From assembly GCF_004745635.1 (NCBI RefSeq), contig NZ_SRLB01000007.1, positions 246,416-310,415 on the forward strand: a stretch of DNA of 64,000 nucleotides, in the 5' to 3' direction. The notes beneath the pieces were generated by a model that ran no database searches, had not been told where the DNA came from, and saw only the letters and a list, made by a program, of their open reading frames with translations. The position numbers and the translations under genes were made by a program. The DNA is from Methylobacterium nonmethylotrophicum. GTDB lineage: Bacteria; Pseudomonadota; Alphaproteobacteria; Rhizobiales; Beijerinckiaceae. Positions 46,693 through 55,484 of this stretch are shown here, piece by piece (position 1 is the first letter of the stretch; each line of letters starts with the position of its first letter).

Positions 46693-47382
46693 TCAGCCGG
46701 AGACGAGCGCCCGCGACCCCTCCCCCAGCCGCTCCAGCATCCGCAGGCGCCAGGCCTCGACCGGATCGTCGGGCTCGAGGAGGGCCTGCACGCTGACGCC
46801 GCGGGCCCACAGGAAGGCGCCCATCACGGCGTGATCGGCATAGAGCGGGCTCTCGCCGCCCAGGAAGGGCTGGCTCCGCAGCACCGCCCGGACCGGCGAG
46901 AGCGTGCGCCGCAGGGTGACGCGCTGCGCCTCCGGATCGGGGCAGACCGCCTCGAGGGGCTTGCGGAAGCGCGCCTCGCGGCTCTCGCGGAAATAGCGCC
47001 GGTTCGGCTCGTCGAGGTGGCGGTGGATGTCGAGGAGGAGGAGCGGCACCAGGGCCGGGTGCAGCACCTGGTCGGTCCAGGCGATGGAAAACCGCGTGAG
47101 CGCCGCCCCTGCCGCCCCGCCGAACAGCGACGGGCGGTCCGGGTAGGCCGCCTCCAGGTGAGCGGCGATGACCGAGGATTCGGCGATGGCCTGCCCGTCC
47201 TCGACCAGCACCGGCACCTTGTCGGAGCCCGAGAACGCAATCGCGTCGGTCTCGACGAAGCGCCAGGGCCGGCCCTCGAAGGCGAGGCCCTTGTGCTCGA
47301 GGGCGAGGCGGATGCGCCAGCAGAACGGGCTGAAGCGCCGGTCCGGGTCGGCGGCGGCGAGTTCGTAGAGCACGCGGGTCAA
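46693..47382 (-). CDS. Glutathione S-transferase family protein
   Basis: 229 aa. N-terminal thioredoxin-like domain with SPFCWRIRLALEHKGLAFE, the cis-Pro segment KVPVLVEDGQ and the glutathione-binding AESSVIAAHLEAAYP. The C-terminal half is all helical. Cys in the CW position suggests a beta/omega-like class that may use cysteine. Substrate unknown. It precedes the HerA-like gene by 86 bp on the same strand. Confidence 0.86.
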   Translation of the reverse strand: MTRVLYELAAADPDRRFSPFCWRIRLALEHKGLAFEGRPWRFVETDAIAFSGSDKVPVLVEDGQAIAESSVIAAHLEAAYPDRPSLFGGAAGAALTRFSIAWTDQVLHPALVPLLLLDIHRHLDEPNRRYFRESREARFRKPLEAVCPDPEAQRVTLRRTLSPVRAVLRSQPFLGGESPLYADHAVMGAFLWARGVSVQALLEPDDPVEAWRLRMLERLGEGSRALVSG

Positions 47383-47575
47383 GGGCTTCCTCCGGCTGCG
47401 CCGTCGCCTTCGAGGGGCGGCTTTCGGCCTTGCTGCGGATCATGGTGGCGGCGAGCCGCGGCGACAACGCCCGGCTCTTATCCCCAGGGGGCCGGCGCTG
47501 CCGTTTGGTGCCGGCGGCGGGCGCCATTATGGGACTTTTTGCAAGACCGGATCACGAGACACGAGCAGGACCCGC

Positions 47576-48280
47576 ATGCCGAAGGAGGCCCGACCCAGGC
47601 CCAAGCTCGAGGGCGTCGCCTCGGCCGAGCGGGTGCTCACCGTGCTGACCGCGTTCCAGCGCGGCGACGACGCCCTCGAACTGTCCGAGCTCGCCCGGCG
47701 CACGTCGCTGGTGAAGAGCACCATCATGCGGCTGTGCATCTCGCTGGAGAAATTCGACCTGATCGAGCGTCTCGACGACGGGCGCTACCGCCTCGGCGTC
47801 GAGGCGGCGCGGATCGGCTCGGTCTACCAGCAATCCTTCGCCCTCGAGGAGCGGGTCGTCCCGGTACTGGAGCGGCTCGCCGCCGAGTCGCTCGAGACCG
47901 CCTCGTTCTACATCCGCCGGGGCAACCAGCGGCTCTGCCTGTTCCGGGCCGATTCGCCCTCGCCCCTGCGCATGAACGTCCGGCCCGGGGACATGCGGCC
48001 GATGGACCGCTCGGCCATCGCCCAGGTGCTGTCGGCCTTCGGCGACCGGGCGGGCGGGCAGGCGGCGCCGGCCGAGCTGCCGATCTACACCGCGGGCATC
48101 ACCGATCCGCACGTGGCGTCCCTGGCGATGCCGGTCTTCGGGGCCGGGCGCCGGCTGATCGGCGCGCTCGCGCTCTCCGGTCCGGTCTCGCGCCTCACCG
48201 CGGAGCAGGCCGGCACCTTCGCGCCGCGGTTGCGGGAGGCCGCCGAGCGCCTCTCGGCCGAGCTAGGGGCGCAGCTCTGA
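47576..48280 (+). CDS. IclR-family transcriptional regulator
   Basis: 234 aa. Winged helix-turn-helix at about residues 15-75 (ELSELARRTSLVKSTIMRLC, then YRLGVEAARIGSVY), and the IclR ligand-binding domain at about 90-225 (LETASFYIRRGNQRLCLFRA, AGITDPHVASLAMPVF). The effector is unknown. It is divergent from the GST gene, an evident candidate target. Its last codons lie inside a 16-bp tandem repeat. Confidence 0.9.
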   Translation: MPKEARPRPKLEGVASAERVLTVLTAFQRGDDALELSELARRTSLVKSTIMRLCISLEKFDLIERLDDGRYRLGVEAARIGSVYQQSFALEERVVPVLERLAAESLETASFYIRRGNQRLCLFRADSPSPLRMNVRPGDMRPMDRSAIAQVLSAFGDRAGGQAAPAELPIYTAGITDPHVASLAMPVFGAGRRLIGALALSGPVSRLTAEQAGTFAPRLREAAERLSAELGAQL

Positions 48281-48334
48281 GGCCAAGCAGCTCTCGGGCC
48301 AAGCAGCTCTGAGGCCAAGCAGCTCTGAGGCCAA
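48271..48334. repeat. Four tandem 16-bp repeats at the end of the IclR gene
   Basis: Unit GCAGCTCTGAGGCCAA at 48271-48286, 48287-48302 (two changes), 48303-48318 and 48319-48334. The first unit contains the stop codon of the IclR gene, so copy number changes would only alter the 3' untranslated part. Confidence 0.9.
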
Positions 48335-48361
48335 GAGGCGGCATCGCTCGCGCCGCGCGCG

Positions 48362-49195
48362 TCACATCCCGGAGGCTGCCACCCGCGCCGGTCTTGCCTT
48401 CTCACCGGTCTTCTCGGCGGAGCGGATCGCCTTCCAGGCGTTGGGCTGGGACACGAAGGCGCGCAGCGCCGTGACGTTCTGGGCCGCCTCGGCCGGGCCG
48501 AGATCGCGGGTCAGCACCTGCTCGGCCTCGCCGAAGCGGCCCTGCAGCCCGAGCACCAGGGCGAGGTTCTGGCGCACCCGTCCGTCGGCCCTCGGGTCGT
48601 TGCTCGCCTGGCGCAGGGTCGATTCGGCCTCCGGCAGGCGCTTGGCCAGCGCGTAGGACAGGCCGAGATTCGACATGACCGCCGGCTCGCCGGGCACGAT
48701 CTTGAGCGCGGCCTCGTAGTAGCGCTGGGCCAGGGCGTGGTCGCCCATCTGGTCGGCCACCGCGCCCTGCGCCGAGAGCACGCGCCAGTCCGGGTTGGCG
48801 GGCGAATGGGCGTTGCGCAGGACCTCCGCGGCCTCGGCGAAGCGGCCGATCTCGGCCAGGCTCTTGCCATAGGCGGCGAGCACCGCCGGGTTCTTCGGGT
48901 TGCGCAGCGCCGTCTGCTGCAAGACCGCGGCGGCCTGGGCGCCCTGGTCGGTGGCGCGCAGCGCCTGTGCGTAGGCCATCGCCACGCCGACATCGTCCTG
49001 GTTCTTCTCGTAGCGCGCGGCAAGGCGCCCGACGTCGCGCCGGGCGGTGTCGGCCGGCGCGCTGGCGTCGATCGAGCCGGTGGTGAGGGGCGAGCGCGAC
49101 AGGCAGCCCGAGGCCATCAGCGCCACCACCCCGGCGGCGGCGAGCCGCCGCAGGGAATTCGGGCGGACGGGACGGGTCTCGACGGTCGCGGGCAT
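48362..49195 (-). CDS. TPR-repeat lipoprotein (TadD-like)
   Basis: 277 aa. Lipoprotein signal with lipobox VVALMASGC (Cys about residue 31), then tetratricopeptide repeats at about residues 60-230 (for example AVLAAYGKSLAEIGRFAEAA, AVMSNLGLSYALAKRLPEAE). TPR proteins of this shape, such as TadD, help assemble outer-membrane secretins. No other tad/flp genes are in the window. GGAG precedes the start. Confidence 0.85.
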   Translation of the reverse strand: MPATVETRPVRPNSLRRLAAAGVVALMASGCLSRSPLTTGSIDASAPADTARRDVGRLAARYEKNQDDVGVAMAYAQALRATDQGAQAAAVLQQTALRNPKNPAVLAAYGKSLAEIGRFAEAAEVLRNAHSPANPDWRVLSAQGAVADQMGDHALAQRYYEAALKIVPGEPAVMSNLGLSYALAKRLPEAESTLRQASNDPRADGRVRQNLALVLGLQGRFGEAEQVLTRDLGPAEAAQNVTALRAFVSQPNAWKAIRSAEKTGEKARPARVAASGM

Positions 49196-49284
49196 CGGCC
49201 ACTCCAGGGACGGGCCTGGGACGTGTCTTCCCGCTCCCCTCGGCCCTCATGCCCCGGTGATAGGTCGTTAACCCTAATCCGGCG

Positions 49285-49470
49285 TTAACGCCGGGGGGTA
49301 CCGGAGGGCGTCGCCTTCGGGGCCGGGGCTTTGTCCGCCGCGCCGCCCCGGTCGGTGCCGACCCCGTGGCGGCTCGGCGTCACCGCCTCTCCGGCGTGAC
49401 GGCTGCCGTCCTCGATGCCGATGGTCTCGCGCCGCTCGAGCGGGTTGATGGGCTTCTTCTCCTCGGCCAT
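49285..49470 (-). CDS. Small hydrophilic hypothetical protein
   Basis: 61 aa, highly charged and probably disordered: AEEKKPINPLERRETIGIED, then a Gly/Pro/Lys-rich end. CAGGGAGCCCGCC in front of ATG 49470 supports the start. No recognised domain. Confidence 0.55.
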   Translation of the reverse strand: MAEEKKPINPLERRETIGIEDGSRHAGEAVTPSRHGVGTDRGGAADKAPAPKATPSGTPRR

Positions 49471-49650
49471 GGCGGGCTCCCTGTCGGTCCGTGCCGATCC
49501 TGTTGCCCGGGGTGACGCGTGAGCTCCCCGGGGGTTCCCGGGAGCGCGGTGCGCGGCCATTGACAACCGGTCCGTCCAGGCTCGATCCGTCCTGTCTCCC
49601 CTCCGCCCGTCCGCGGGCCCGCCGTAACGGCAAGGTGAAAGGATCCTCGC

Positions 49651-51051
49651 GTGACCACGCTCCTGCCCGCGACCGAGGACGGCGCCATTCCGATCCTGTG
49701 CGTCGATGCCGCCGGCTGGCCTTCTGTCATGGCGAACCTGCCGCCCGTCGCCGCCGCCTTTGCGCAGGCGAGCGGGTTCGAGGCCAAGCCCGGCCGGATC
49801 GTCCTGCTGCCGGGGCCGGACGGGACGCTGGCGGCGGTCCTGTTCGGGATCGAGCCCGAGGGCGGGCGGGCCGACCCGTTCGCGGTCGGGCGCCTGCCCG
49901 AGGCGCTGCCGGAGGGCACCTACCGGCTCGAGGGCCTGCCCGGGGACGCCGCCCTCGCGGCCCTGGCCTGGCGGCTCGCGGGCTACCGATTCGGCCGCTA
50001 CCGCGAGCGGCCGGTGCCGAGGGCCCGGCTGGCGGTGCCGGCGGGCGTCGACGCCGAGGAGGTCGACCGCATCGCCGACGCGGTCGCGGCCGGCCGCGAC
50101 CTCGTCAACACCCCGGCGAACGACCTCGGCCCGGCCGAGATCGAGGCGGCTTCACGCGCGCTCGCCGCGCGCTTCGGCGCCGCCTGCACGGTCGTGGCAG
50201 GCGACGACCTCGAGACCGGCTTCCCGCTGATCGCCGCGGTGGGCCGTGCCTCGCCGCGGGCGCCGCGCCTCATCGACCTGACCTGGGGCGACCCGCAGGC
50301 GCCGCGCGTGACGCTCGTGGGCAAGGGCGTGGTGTTCGACACCGGCGGCCTCGACCTCAAGCCGCCGGCCGCGATGCTTCTGATGAAGAAGGACATGGCC
50401 GGGGCCGCGGTGGCGCTCGCGGCGGCCGAGATGGTGATGGGGGCGGGCCTCCCGCTGCGCCTGCGCGTGCTGATCCCGACCGTCGAGAACGCGGTCGCGG
50501 GCGAGGCCTTCCGGCCCGGCGACGTGCTGCGCAGCCGGCGCGGGCTCACCGTCGAGATCGGCAACACCGACGCCGAGGGCCGGCTGATCCTGGCCGACGC
50601 GCTGTCGCTCGCCGACGAGGAGGCGCCCGAGCTGGTGTTCGACTTCGCCACCCTGACGGGCGCGGCCCGGACGGCGCTCGGCCCGGACCTGCCGGCCCTG
50701 TTCACCGAGGACGACGCCCTCGCGGCGGAACTCTCCGCCACCGGCCTCTCGGTCCACGATCCGGTCTGGCGCATGCCGCTCTGGGCGCCCTACGGCGCCC
50801 TGCTCGATTCGAAGGTCGCCGACCTCAACAACGTCTCGAGCGGGCCCTTCGCCGGGGCTGTGACGGCGGCGCTGTTCCTGCGCCGCTTCGTCTCGAAGGC
50901 CGCCGCCCACGTCCATCTCGACCTCTACGGCTGGAACCCGGGCACCAAGCCCGGCCGGCCGGAAGGCGGCGAGGTCCAGACCGCGCGCCTCGTCTACGCC
51001 CTCCTGAAGGCGCGCTACGCCGCACCCAAGGAAGACCGCTCCGCCTCGTAG
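49651..51051 (+). CDS. Leucyl aminopeptidase, M17 family
   Basis: 466 aa from GTG 49651, with AAGGTGAAAGGA upstream. The catalytic domain starts at about residue 150. Metal- and substrate-binding motifs: LVGKGVVFDTGGLDLKPP, MKKDMAGAAV and GNTDAEGRLILADAL (the M17 signature). It removes N-terminal residues from peptides using two metal ions. The N-terminal domain is divergent from PepA. Its last 37 nt overlap the convergent EcsC-family gene. Confidence 0.93.
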   Translation: MTTLLPATEDGAIPILCVDAAGWPSVMANLPPVAAAFAQASGFEAKPGRIVLLPGPDGTLAAVLFGIEPEGGRADPFAVGRLPEALPEGTYRLEGLPGDAALAALAWRLAGYRFGRYRERPVPRARLAVPAGVDAEEVDRIADAVAAGRDLVNTPANDLGPAEIEAASRALAARFGAACTVVAGDDLETGFPLIAAVGRASPRAPRLIDLTWGDPQAPRVTLVGKGVVFDTGGLDLKPPAAMLLMKKDMAGAAVALAAAEMVMGAGLPLRLRVLIPTVENAVAGEAFRPGDVLRSRRGLTVEIGNTDAEGRLILADALSLADEEAPELVFDFATLTGAARTALGPDLPALFTEDDALAAELSATGLSVHDPVWRMPLWAPYGALLDSKVADLNNVSSGPFAGAVTAALFLRRFVSKAAAHVHLDLYGWNPGTKPGRPEGGEVQTARLVYALLKARYAAPKEDRSAS

Positions 51052-51980
51052 GCCTCCCGCACCACCGCCTTGCCGTAGCGGCGCTCAAGGCGCCGCACGG
51101 TGAAGTGGCCCCGGGCGATGGCCTGGAAATGATCCATGAAGGCGGTGTTGACGGCCGCGCCCCCGAGGGCGCCGAGGACCGGCACCGCCTGGGCGGCGAG
51201 CTTCTGCGACACCACGCCCCCGAAGCGGGCGCCGACCTGGCCGGCGAAGCGCATCAGCGCCGGAGCGCTCTCGTCGACGAGGCCGCGCCCGGCGGCGTAG
51301 CGGGCCGCCTCCGACATCGCCTTGGCGAGCGCGCCGCGCACCGCGAAGTAGCCGCTCTCGGCCGCGGTGCCGGCGGGAGCGTCGGCCTGGCCGGGCCCGC
51401 GCCCGCCCAGCGCGAAGACCTGCATGCAGGCGAGCGCCGCTTCCGGGTCGGCGAGGTCCTCGCCCTCGCGCTGGGCGATCTCGGCGATCGAGCGCAGCAT
51501 CAGGGTGGTGGAGAGCGGCAGCTCGACCGCGAGCGTCGTGATGCCGAAGGCGCCCCCGATGGCGCCCGAGACCGCCGCGAGCGCCTTGTGGCCGCGGTCG
51601 CCGGGCGGGAAGCGCTCGAGCAGCTCCATCGCCCGGGCGCGCCAGGACGGCGACAGGTCGGGCCCGAGGGGCGCGAGCGCCCCGGCCTCGGATCCCCGCT
51701 CCCCCGCCTTGCCCGGCAGGGTCGCGAGGGCGACGTGGAGCGCGCCCCGCATCGCCGTCTCGGTGGCGTGGCCGACCGCCTCCATCACCGGGACCGGCAG
51801 GGCGCGGCCGATCATGTCGAGGGGGGCGCCGGCCATGGCGGAGAGCCGGCCGGCGAGGCTCGGGCGCTCGAGCGCGGCGACCGCCCGGCGCAGGGATTCG
51901 CGGTCCTCCGGGCTCAGGGGCTCCGGCGCCCCGAGCGGGACGGGGGACGGGGCGGGCTCGACGGCGACGATCTCGGACAC
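51015..51980 (-). CDS. EcsC-family protein
   Basis: 321 aa from GTG 51980, which has GAGGGAGCGCCC upstream. EcsC-type blocks are AVSGAIGGAFGITTLAVELP, LSTTLMLRSIAEIAQREGED and the C-terminal VPVLGALGGAAVNTAFMDHF. The glycine-rich hydrophobic stretches suggest membrane association. The function of the family is unclear (Bacillus EcsC is linked to an ABC exporter). 3' end overlaps that of the aminopeptidase gene. Confidence 0.85.
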   Translation of the reverse strand: MSEIVAVEPAPSPVPLGAPEPLSPEDRESLRRAVAALERPSLAGRLSAMAGAPLDMIGRALPVPVMEAVGHATETAMRGALHVALATLPGKAGERGSEAGALAPLGPDLSPSWRARAMELLERFPPGDRGHKALAAVSGAIGGAFGITTLAVELPLSTTLMLRSIAEIAQREGEDLADPEAALACMQVFALGGRGPGQADAPAGTAAESGYFAVRGALAKAMSEAARYAAGRGLVDESAPALMRFAGQVGARFGGVVSQKLAAQAVPVLGALGGAAVNTAFMDHFQAIARGHFTVRRLERRYGKAVVREAYEAERSSLGAA

Positions 51981-52081
51981 GGGCGCTCCCTCGCGGACAC
52001 GGGCACTGGCCCGATAAAGCTGGGGCGGCCGGGGAGGGTTCCGCAAGGGGCGCGGAGCGTGTCCCGCGCGCCCGGCCCCGC

Positions 52082-53446
52082 TCAGGCCCGGGCCGGCACC
52101 TCCTCCACGGGGGCCGGAGCAGGGTCCACCTCCCCGGGCAGCAGCCTGAGGCCGAGGCAGAGCAGCGTCACCGGGATGCCGACGGCGGCGGTCAGGACGA
52201 AGAAGGTCGGGTAGCCGAGGGATTCCACGGCGAAGCCCGAGAGGCCGCCGACGAACTTGCCCGGCAGGGCGTAGAGCGAGGACAGGAGCGCGTACTGCGT
52301 CGCCGCGAAGGCCGGCGAGGTCAGGCTCGACATGTAGGCGATGAGCGCCGTGCCGGCGAAGGCGCCGGCAAAGTTGTCGATGCTGATGCTGGCCACCAGG
52401 AGCGGCAGGTCGTGGCCGGCGAGCGCCAGCCAGGCGAACATCAGGTTCGAGGCCGAGGCCGCGATCCCGCCGATCAGCAGCGCCGGGTAGAGGCCGAGCC
52501 GGCTCACCGCGATGCCGCCCGCGAAGGCCCCGGCAACGCCGATCCAGACGCCGTAGACCTTCGAGACCGTGGCGATCTCCGACAGGGTGAATTTCATGTC
52601 GATGTAGAGCGGGTTCGCCATGATGCCCGAGACGATGTCGGGCAGGCGGTAGACGGTGATCAGCGCCAGGATCAGGGCGAGGCCCGGGCCCTTGCGGCGC
52701 ATGAGGTCGGTGAAGGGATCGACCACCGCCTCGCGCAGGGCCCGGCGCCAGCCGCGGTGCGCCGGACCCGCGGCCGCACCCTGGCCGGGATCCTGCGCCT
52801 GCGCCCGGGGCGCCGCGAGCGTGCCGGCGATCGCGAGGAGCATCAGGGCCGCCATGGTGCCGTAGGCCGGCGCCCACCCGAAGGCGTCGGCGACGAACAG
52901 CGCCCCGGCCCCGGCGCAGATGCGGGCGAGGCTGTAGCCGAGCTGGTAGGCCGCCAGCATCATGCCCTGGCGCTCGGTCGGGGCGGAATCGATGCGCCAG
53001 CCGTCGACCACGATGTCCTGCGTCGCCGACGCGAAGGCGATGACGAGGGCGCAGACCACCGTGTAGCCGAGGGAGGCGGCCGGATCGCCCCGGCTCATCG
53101 CGATCAGGCCCGCCGCCACGGCCAATTGCGACAGCAGCATCCAGGCCCGGCGCCGGCCGAGGAGCCGCGACAGGACCGGCAGGTCGACCCGGTCGATCAC
53201 CGGGGCCCAGAGGAACTTCAGGGAGTAGGCGAGCGACACGTAGCTGAGGAGCCCGATGCTCGACCGCTCGATGCCGGCGCTGCGCAGCCAGGCCGACAAG
53301 GTGGCGAAGACGAGCAGGATCGGCAGGCCCGCCCCGAAGCCGAGCATCAGCATCAGGGCCATGCGGCGGTCCGCCGCCACGTCCCGCAGGGTGGCGCGGG
53401 TGCGGGCCAGCCAGCCCGCGCCCTCTCTCCCGGCCGTCGTCGTCAT
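52082..53446 (-). CDS. ampG: AmpG-family muropeptide MFS transporter
   Basis: 454 aa with about 12-14 membrane helices. Opening LMLGFGAGLPILLVFATLSA, then YSLKFLWAPVIDRVDLPVLS and SATQDIVVDGWRIDSAPTER, all typical of AmpG, which imports GlcNAc-anhydroMurNAc peptides for wall recycling. Start 53446 (MTTTAGREG) has GAGGAGCGCG upstream; an upstream ATG would add 19 residues. Minus strand, 101 bp upstream of the EcsC-family gene. Confidence 0.9.
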   Translation of the reverse strand: MTTTAGREGAGWLARTRATLRDVAADRRMALMLMLGFGAGLPILLVFATLSAWLRSAGIERSSIGLLSYVSLAYSLKFLWAPVIDRVDLPVLSRLLGRRRAWMLLSQLAVAAGLIAMSRGDPAASLGYTVVCALVIAFASATQDIVVDGWRIDSAPTERQGMMLAAYQLGYSLARICAGAGALFVADAFGWAPAYGTMAALMLLAIAGTLAAPRAQAQDPGQGAAAGPAHRGWRRALREAVVDPFTDLMRRKGPGLALILALITVYRLPDIVSGIMANPLYIDMKFTLSEIATVSKVYGVWIGVAGAFAGGIAVSRLGLYPALLIGGIAASASNLMFAWLALAGHDLPLLVASISIDNFAGAFAGTALIAYMSSLTSPAFAATQYALLSSLYALPGKFVGGLSGFAVESLGYPTFFVLTAAVGIPVTLLCLGLRLLPGEVDPAPAPVEEVPARA

Positions 53447-53581
53447 CGCGCTCCTCAAGGCTGCCGGCATCTCGGTCTCGATCGCGCCCGGCGCCAGCCG
53501 CACAGTCGACCCGAGGAAGTGGGCGGGATCATGATGGATGAAGGATTAACATTGCGTCCACCGAAGGTTAGGTTACCGGCG

Positions 53582-53606
53582 GGAACCCCACCGACGGTCG
53601 TGGGTT
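53582..53606 (+). promoter_or_regulatory. EcfG-like (general stress response) promoter for the LOV kinase
   Basis: GGAAC (53582-53586), 16 bp, then GGTT (53603-53606), 75 bp before the kinase start. The alphaproteobacterial general-stress sigma factor uses GGAAC-N16/17-CGTT. One base of the -10 box differs from the commonest form, so this is a candidate. Confidence 0.45.
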
Positions 53607-53681
53607 CGCTGTGGTGGACGGGGATCACACCCCGCTTCGCCGCGGATCGGCCGGGCGGGGCCGGCAAGGACGGGCGAGGGG

Positions 53682-54812
53682 ATGATCGTGCTGGACGCTC
53701 CGAGGCAGGCCGAGGCGAGCCTCGTGCGCGCGGCCGACGCGCCGTCCGATGCCCCGTTCTCCGACGCCCCGTTCCTGGCCGCCTTCCGGGCCAGCGAGGC
53801 ACCGATGGTGATGACCGACCCGGCCCTGCCCGACAACCCGATCGTGTTCGCCAACCCGGCCTTCTGCCATCTCACCGGCTACGCGGCCGACGAGGTCGTC
53901 GGCCGCAACTGCCGCTTCCTGCAGGGGCCCGGGACCGACCCGTCCGACGTCGCCCGGGTGCGGGAGGCGGTCGGCCGCGGCGAGCCGCTGCGGATCGACA
54001 TGCTCAACTACCGCAAGGACGGCCGGCCGTTCTGGAACGCCATGACCCTCACGGCGGTGCGGGACGAGGCCGGGGCGATCCGCTCCTACTTCGCGGTGCT
54101 GACCGACGTCACCGGCACCAAGCAGGCCGAGCGCGCCCTGGCGCGGGAGAAGGACGGGCTCGCCCAGGACGTCGAGGCCCGCAACCTGGCGCTCCAGGCC
54201 GCCCTCGACCAGCAGACCGCCCTGCTGCACGAGGTCGACCACCGGGTGAAGAACAACCTCCAGGTCATCTCCTCGCTGATGCTGCTCAAGGCCCGGCGCT
54301 CCCGCGATCCGGCCTGCCGCGACGTCCTGCGCAGCATGGCCGACCGCATCGGCGCCCTCGCCACCGTGCACCGCCTGCTCTACTCGCTCAGCGACGTCGG
54401 CCGCTTCGACCTGCGCGACTTCGCGGCCGATTTCGCCGCCGACCTCGAGGCCGGGCTCGATCCGGACCGGATCGCCCTCACGGTCGACGTCGAGGCGGTC
54501 GCCGTCACGGCCTCGATGGCCGCGCCTCTGGCGCTCCTGGTGCACGAGCTCGCCGTCAACGCGGTGCGGCACGCCTTCCCGGGCGAGCGCCACGGCCGGG
54601 TCACCATCACGGCGAGGCGGCGGGACGACAGCCTCGTCCTGGAGGTCAGCGACGACGGGATCGGCCTGCCGGCGGACATCGACAATCCGGAGGGGTTCGG
54701 CCGCGACCTCGTCGCCATGCTGGTGCGCCAGCTGCGGGGCCGCCTCGCCTTCGAGGATCTGGGCCCCGGCACGCGGGCCCAGGTCGTGCTGCCCCTTGGG
54801 CCGGGCCATTGA
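53682..54812 (+). CDS. LOV-domain blue-light histidine kinase (HisKA_2 type)
   Basis: 376 aa, soluble. The LOV domain at about residues 35-145 carries the photoactive Cys in VVGRNCRFLQGPGTD plus NYRKDGRPFWNAMTLT. A coiled linker leads to the HisKA_2 phosphoacceptor region LLHEVDHRVKNNLQVISSLM, then a HATPase domain (LLVHELAVNAVRHAFPGER, VSDDGIGLPADI). Light forms a flavin-Cys adduct and changes kinase output in this family. Paired with a single-domain regulator, as LovK with LovR in Caulobacter, where the pair tunes the general stress response. Confidence 0.93.
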   Translation: MIVLDAPRQAEASLVRAADAPSDAPFSDAPFLAAFRASEAPMVMTDPALPDNPIVFANPAFCHLTGYAADEVVGRNCRFLQGPGTDPSDVARVREAVGRGEPLRIDMLNYRKDGRPFWNAMTLTAVRDEAGAIRSYFAVLTDVTGTKQAERALAREKDGLAQDVEARNLALQAALDQQTALLHEVDHRVKNNLQVISSLMLLKARRSRDPACRDVLRSMADRIGALATVHRLLYSLSDVGRFDLRDFAADFAADLEAGLDPDRIALTVDVEAVAVTASMAAPLALLVHELAVNAVRHAFPGERHGRVTITARRRDDSLVLEVSDDGIGLPADIDNPEGFGRDLVAMLVRQLRGRLAFEDLGPGTRAQVVLPLGPGH

Positions 54813-55267
54813 GCGCCGGCTCCCTGCGCGTCCTCATCGTCGAGGACGAGGCGTTCATCGCCCTCGAGCTCGAATGCCTGCTCGAGGAGGCCGGCCACGT
54901 ACCGGTCGGGGTGGCGGCCCGCGCGGCCGAGGCGGTCGCGATGGGCCGCGACCTCGCCCCCGACGTCGCCCTCGTCGACATCCACCTCGCCGACGGCCCG
55001 ACCGGCGTCACGGTCGCGCGCGCGCTCAGCGCCCGCCCCGGCACCACGGTGCTGTTCACCACCGCCAACGCCAAGCGCGTGCCCGACGACTTCGCGGGCG
55101 CGGCCGGGATCATCGCCAAGCCCTATTCCGAGCGGGTGATCCGTGCGGCGCTGGCCTACGTGGCCGGGCGGTACCACGGCGGGACGCCGGCGGAGGTGCC
55201 GGACGGGGTGGTGCTGGCGCCGGGCGATCGCGGAGATGGCGCCGCCCGCACCGACCTGCCCGCCTGA
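54809..55267 (+). CDS. Single-domain response regulator (LovR-like)
   Basis: 152 aa receiver domain only: acidic cluster LIVEDEAFIALELECLLEEA, phospho-Asp in VALVDIHLADG, Thr in VLFTTANA and Lys in IIAKPYSE, then a 30-residue unstructured tail. The start must be TTG 54809, overlapping the kinase stop (TTGA), so it is translationally coupled. With no output domain it should act by phosphate transfer or as a sink for the kinase. Confidence 0.88.
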   Translation: MSAGSLRVLIVEDEAFIALELECLLEEAGHVPVGVAARAAEAVAMGRDLAPDVALVDIHLADGPTGVTVARALSARPGTTVLFTTANAKRVPDDFAGAAGIIAKPYSERVIRAALAYVAGRYHGGTPAEVPDGVVLAPGDRGDGAARTDLPA

Positions 55268-55484
55268 CCGCGTTACGAGACGATGCGGATGCAAGGCCGT
55301 CGGGGATGACCCGGAAAGCTCCAAGACCCGGAGCTGCTCCCAACACCAGCACCGGCCATCCCTGAGGGCGGCGACGGGCTCGCGACGAACCGGCCGCCCG
55401 CCGGTCCGCGCATCCGGGAGGATCGTTCAGCATGGGGGGCGGAGCGATCGGGGATTGACCGCCCGGGGCGGCCGGAAACGCCCG

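Noticed and set aside
48271..48334. Short direct repeats considered as a CRISPR array
   Set aside because: The units are contiguous with no spacers, and no cas genes are present.
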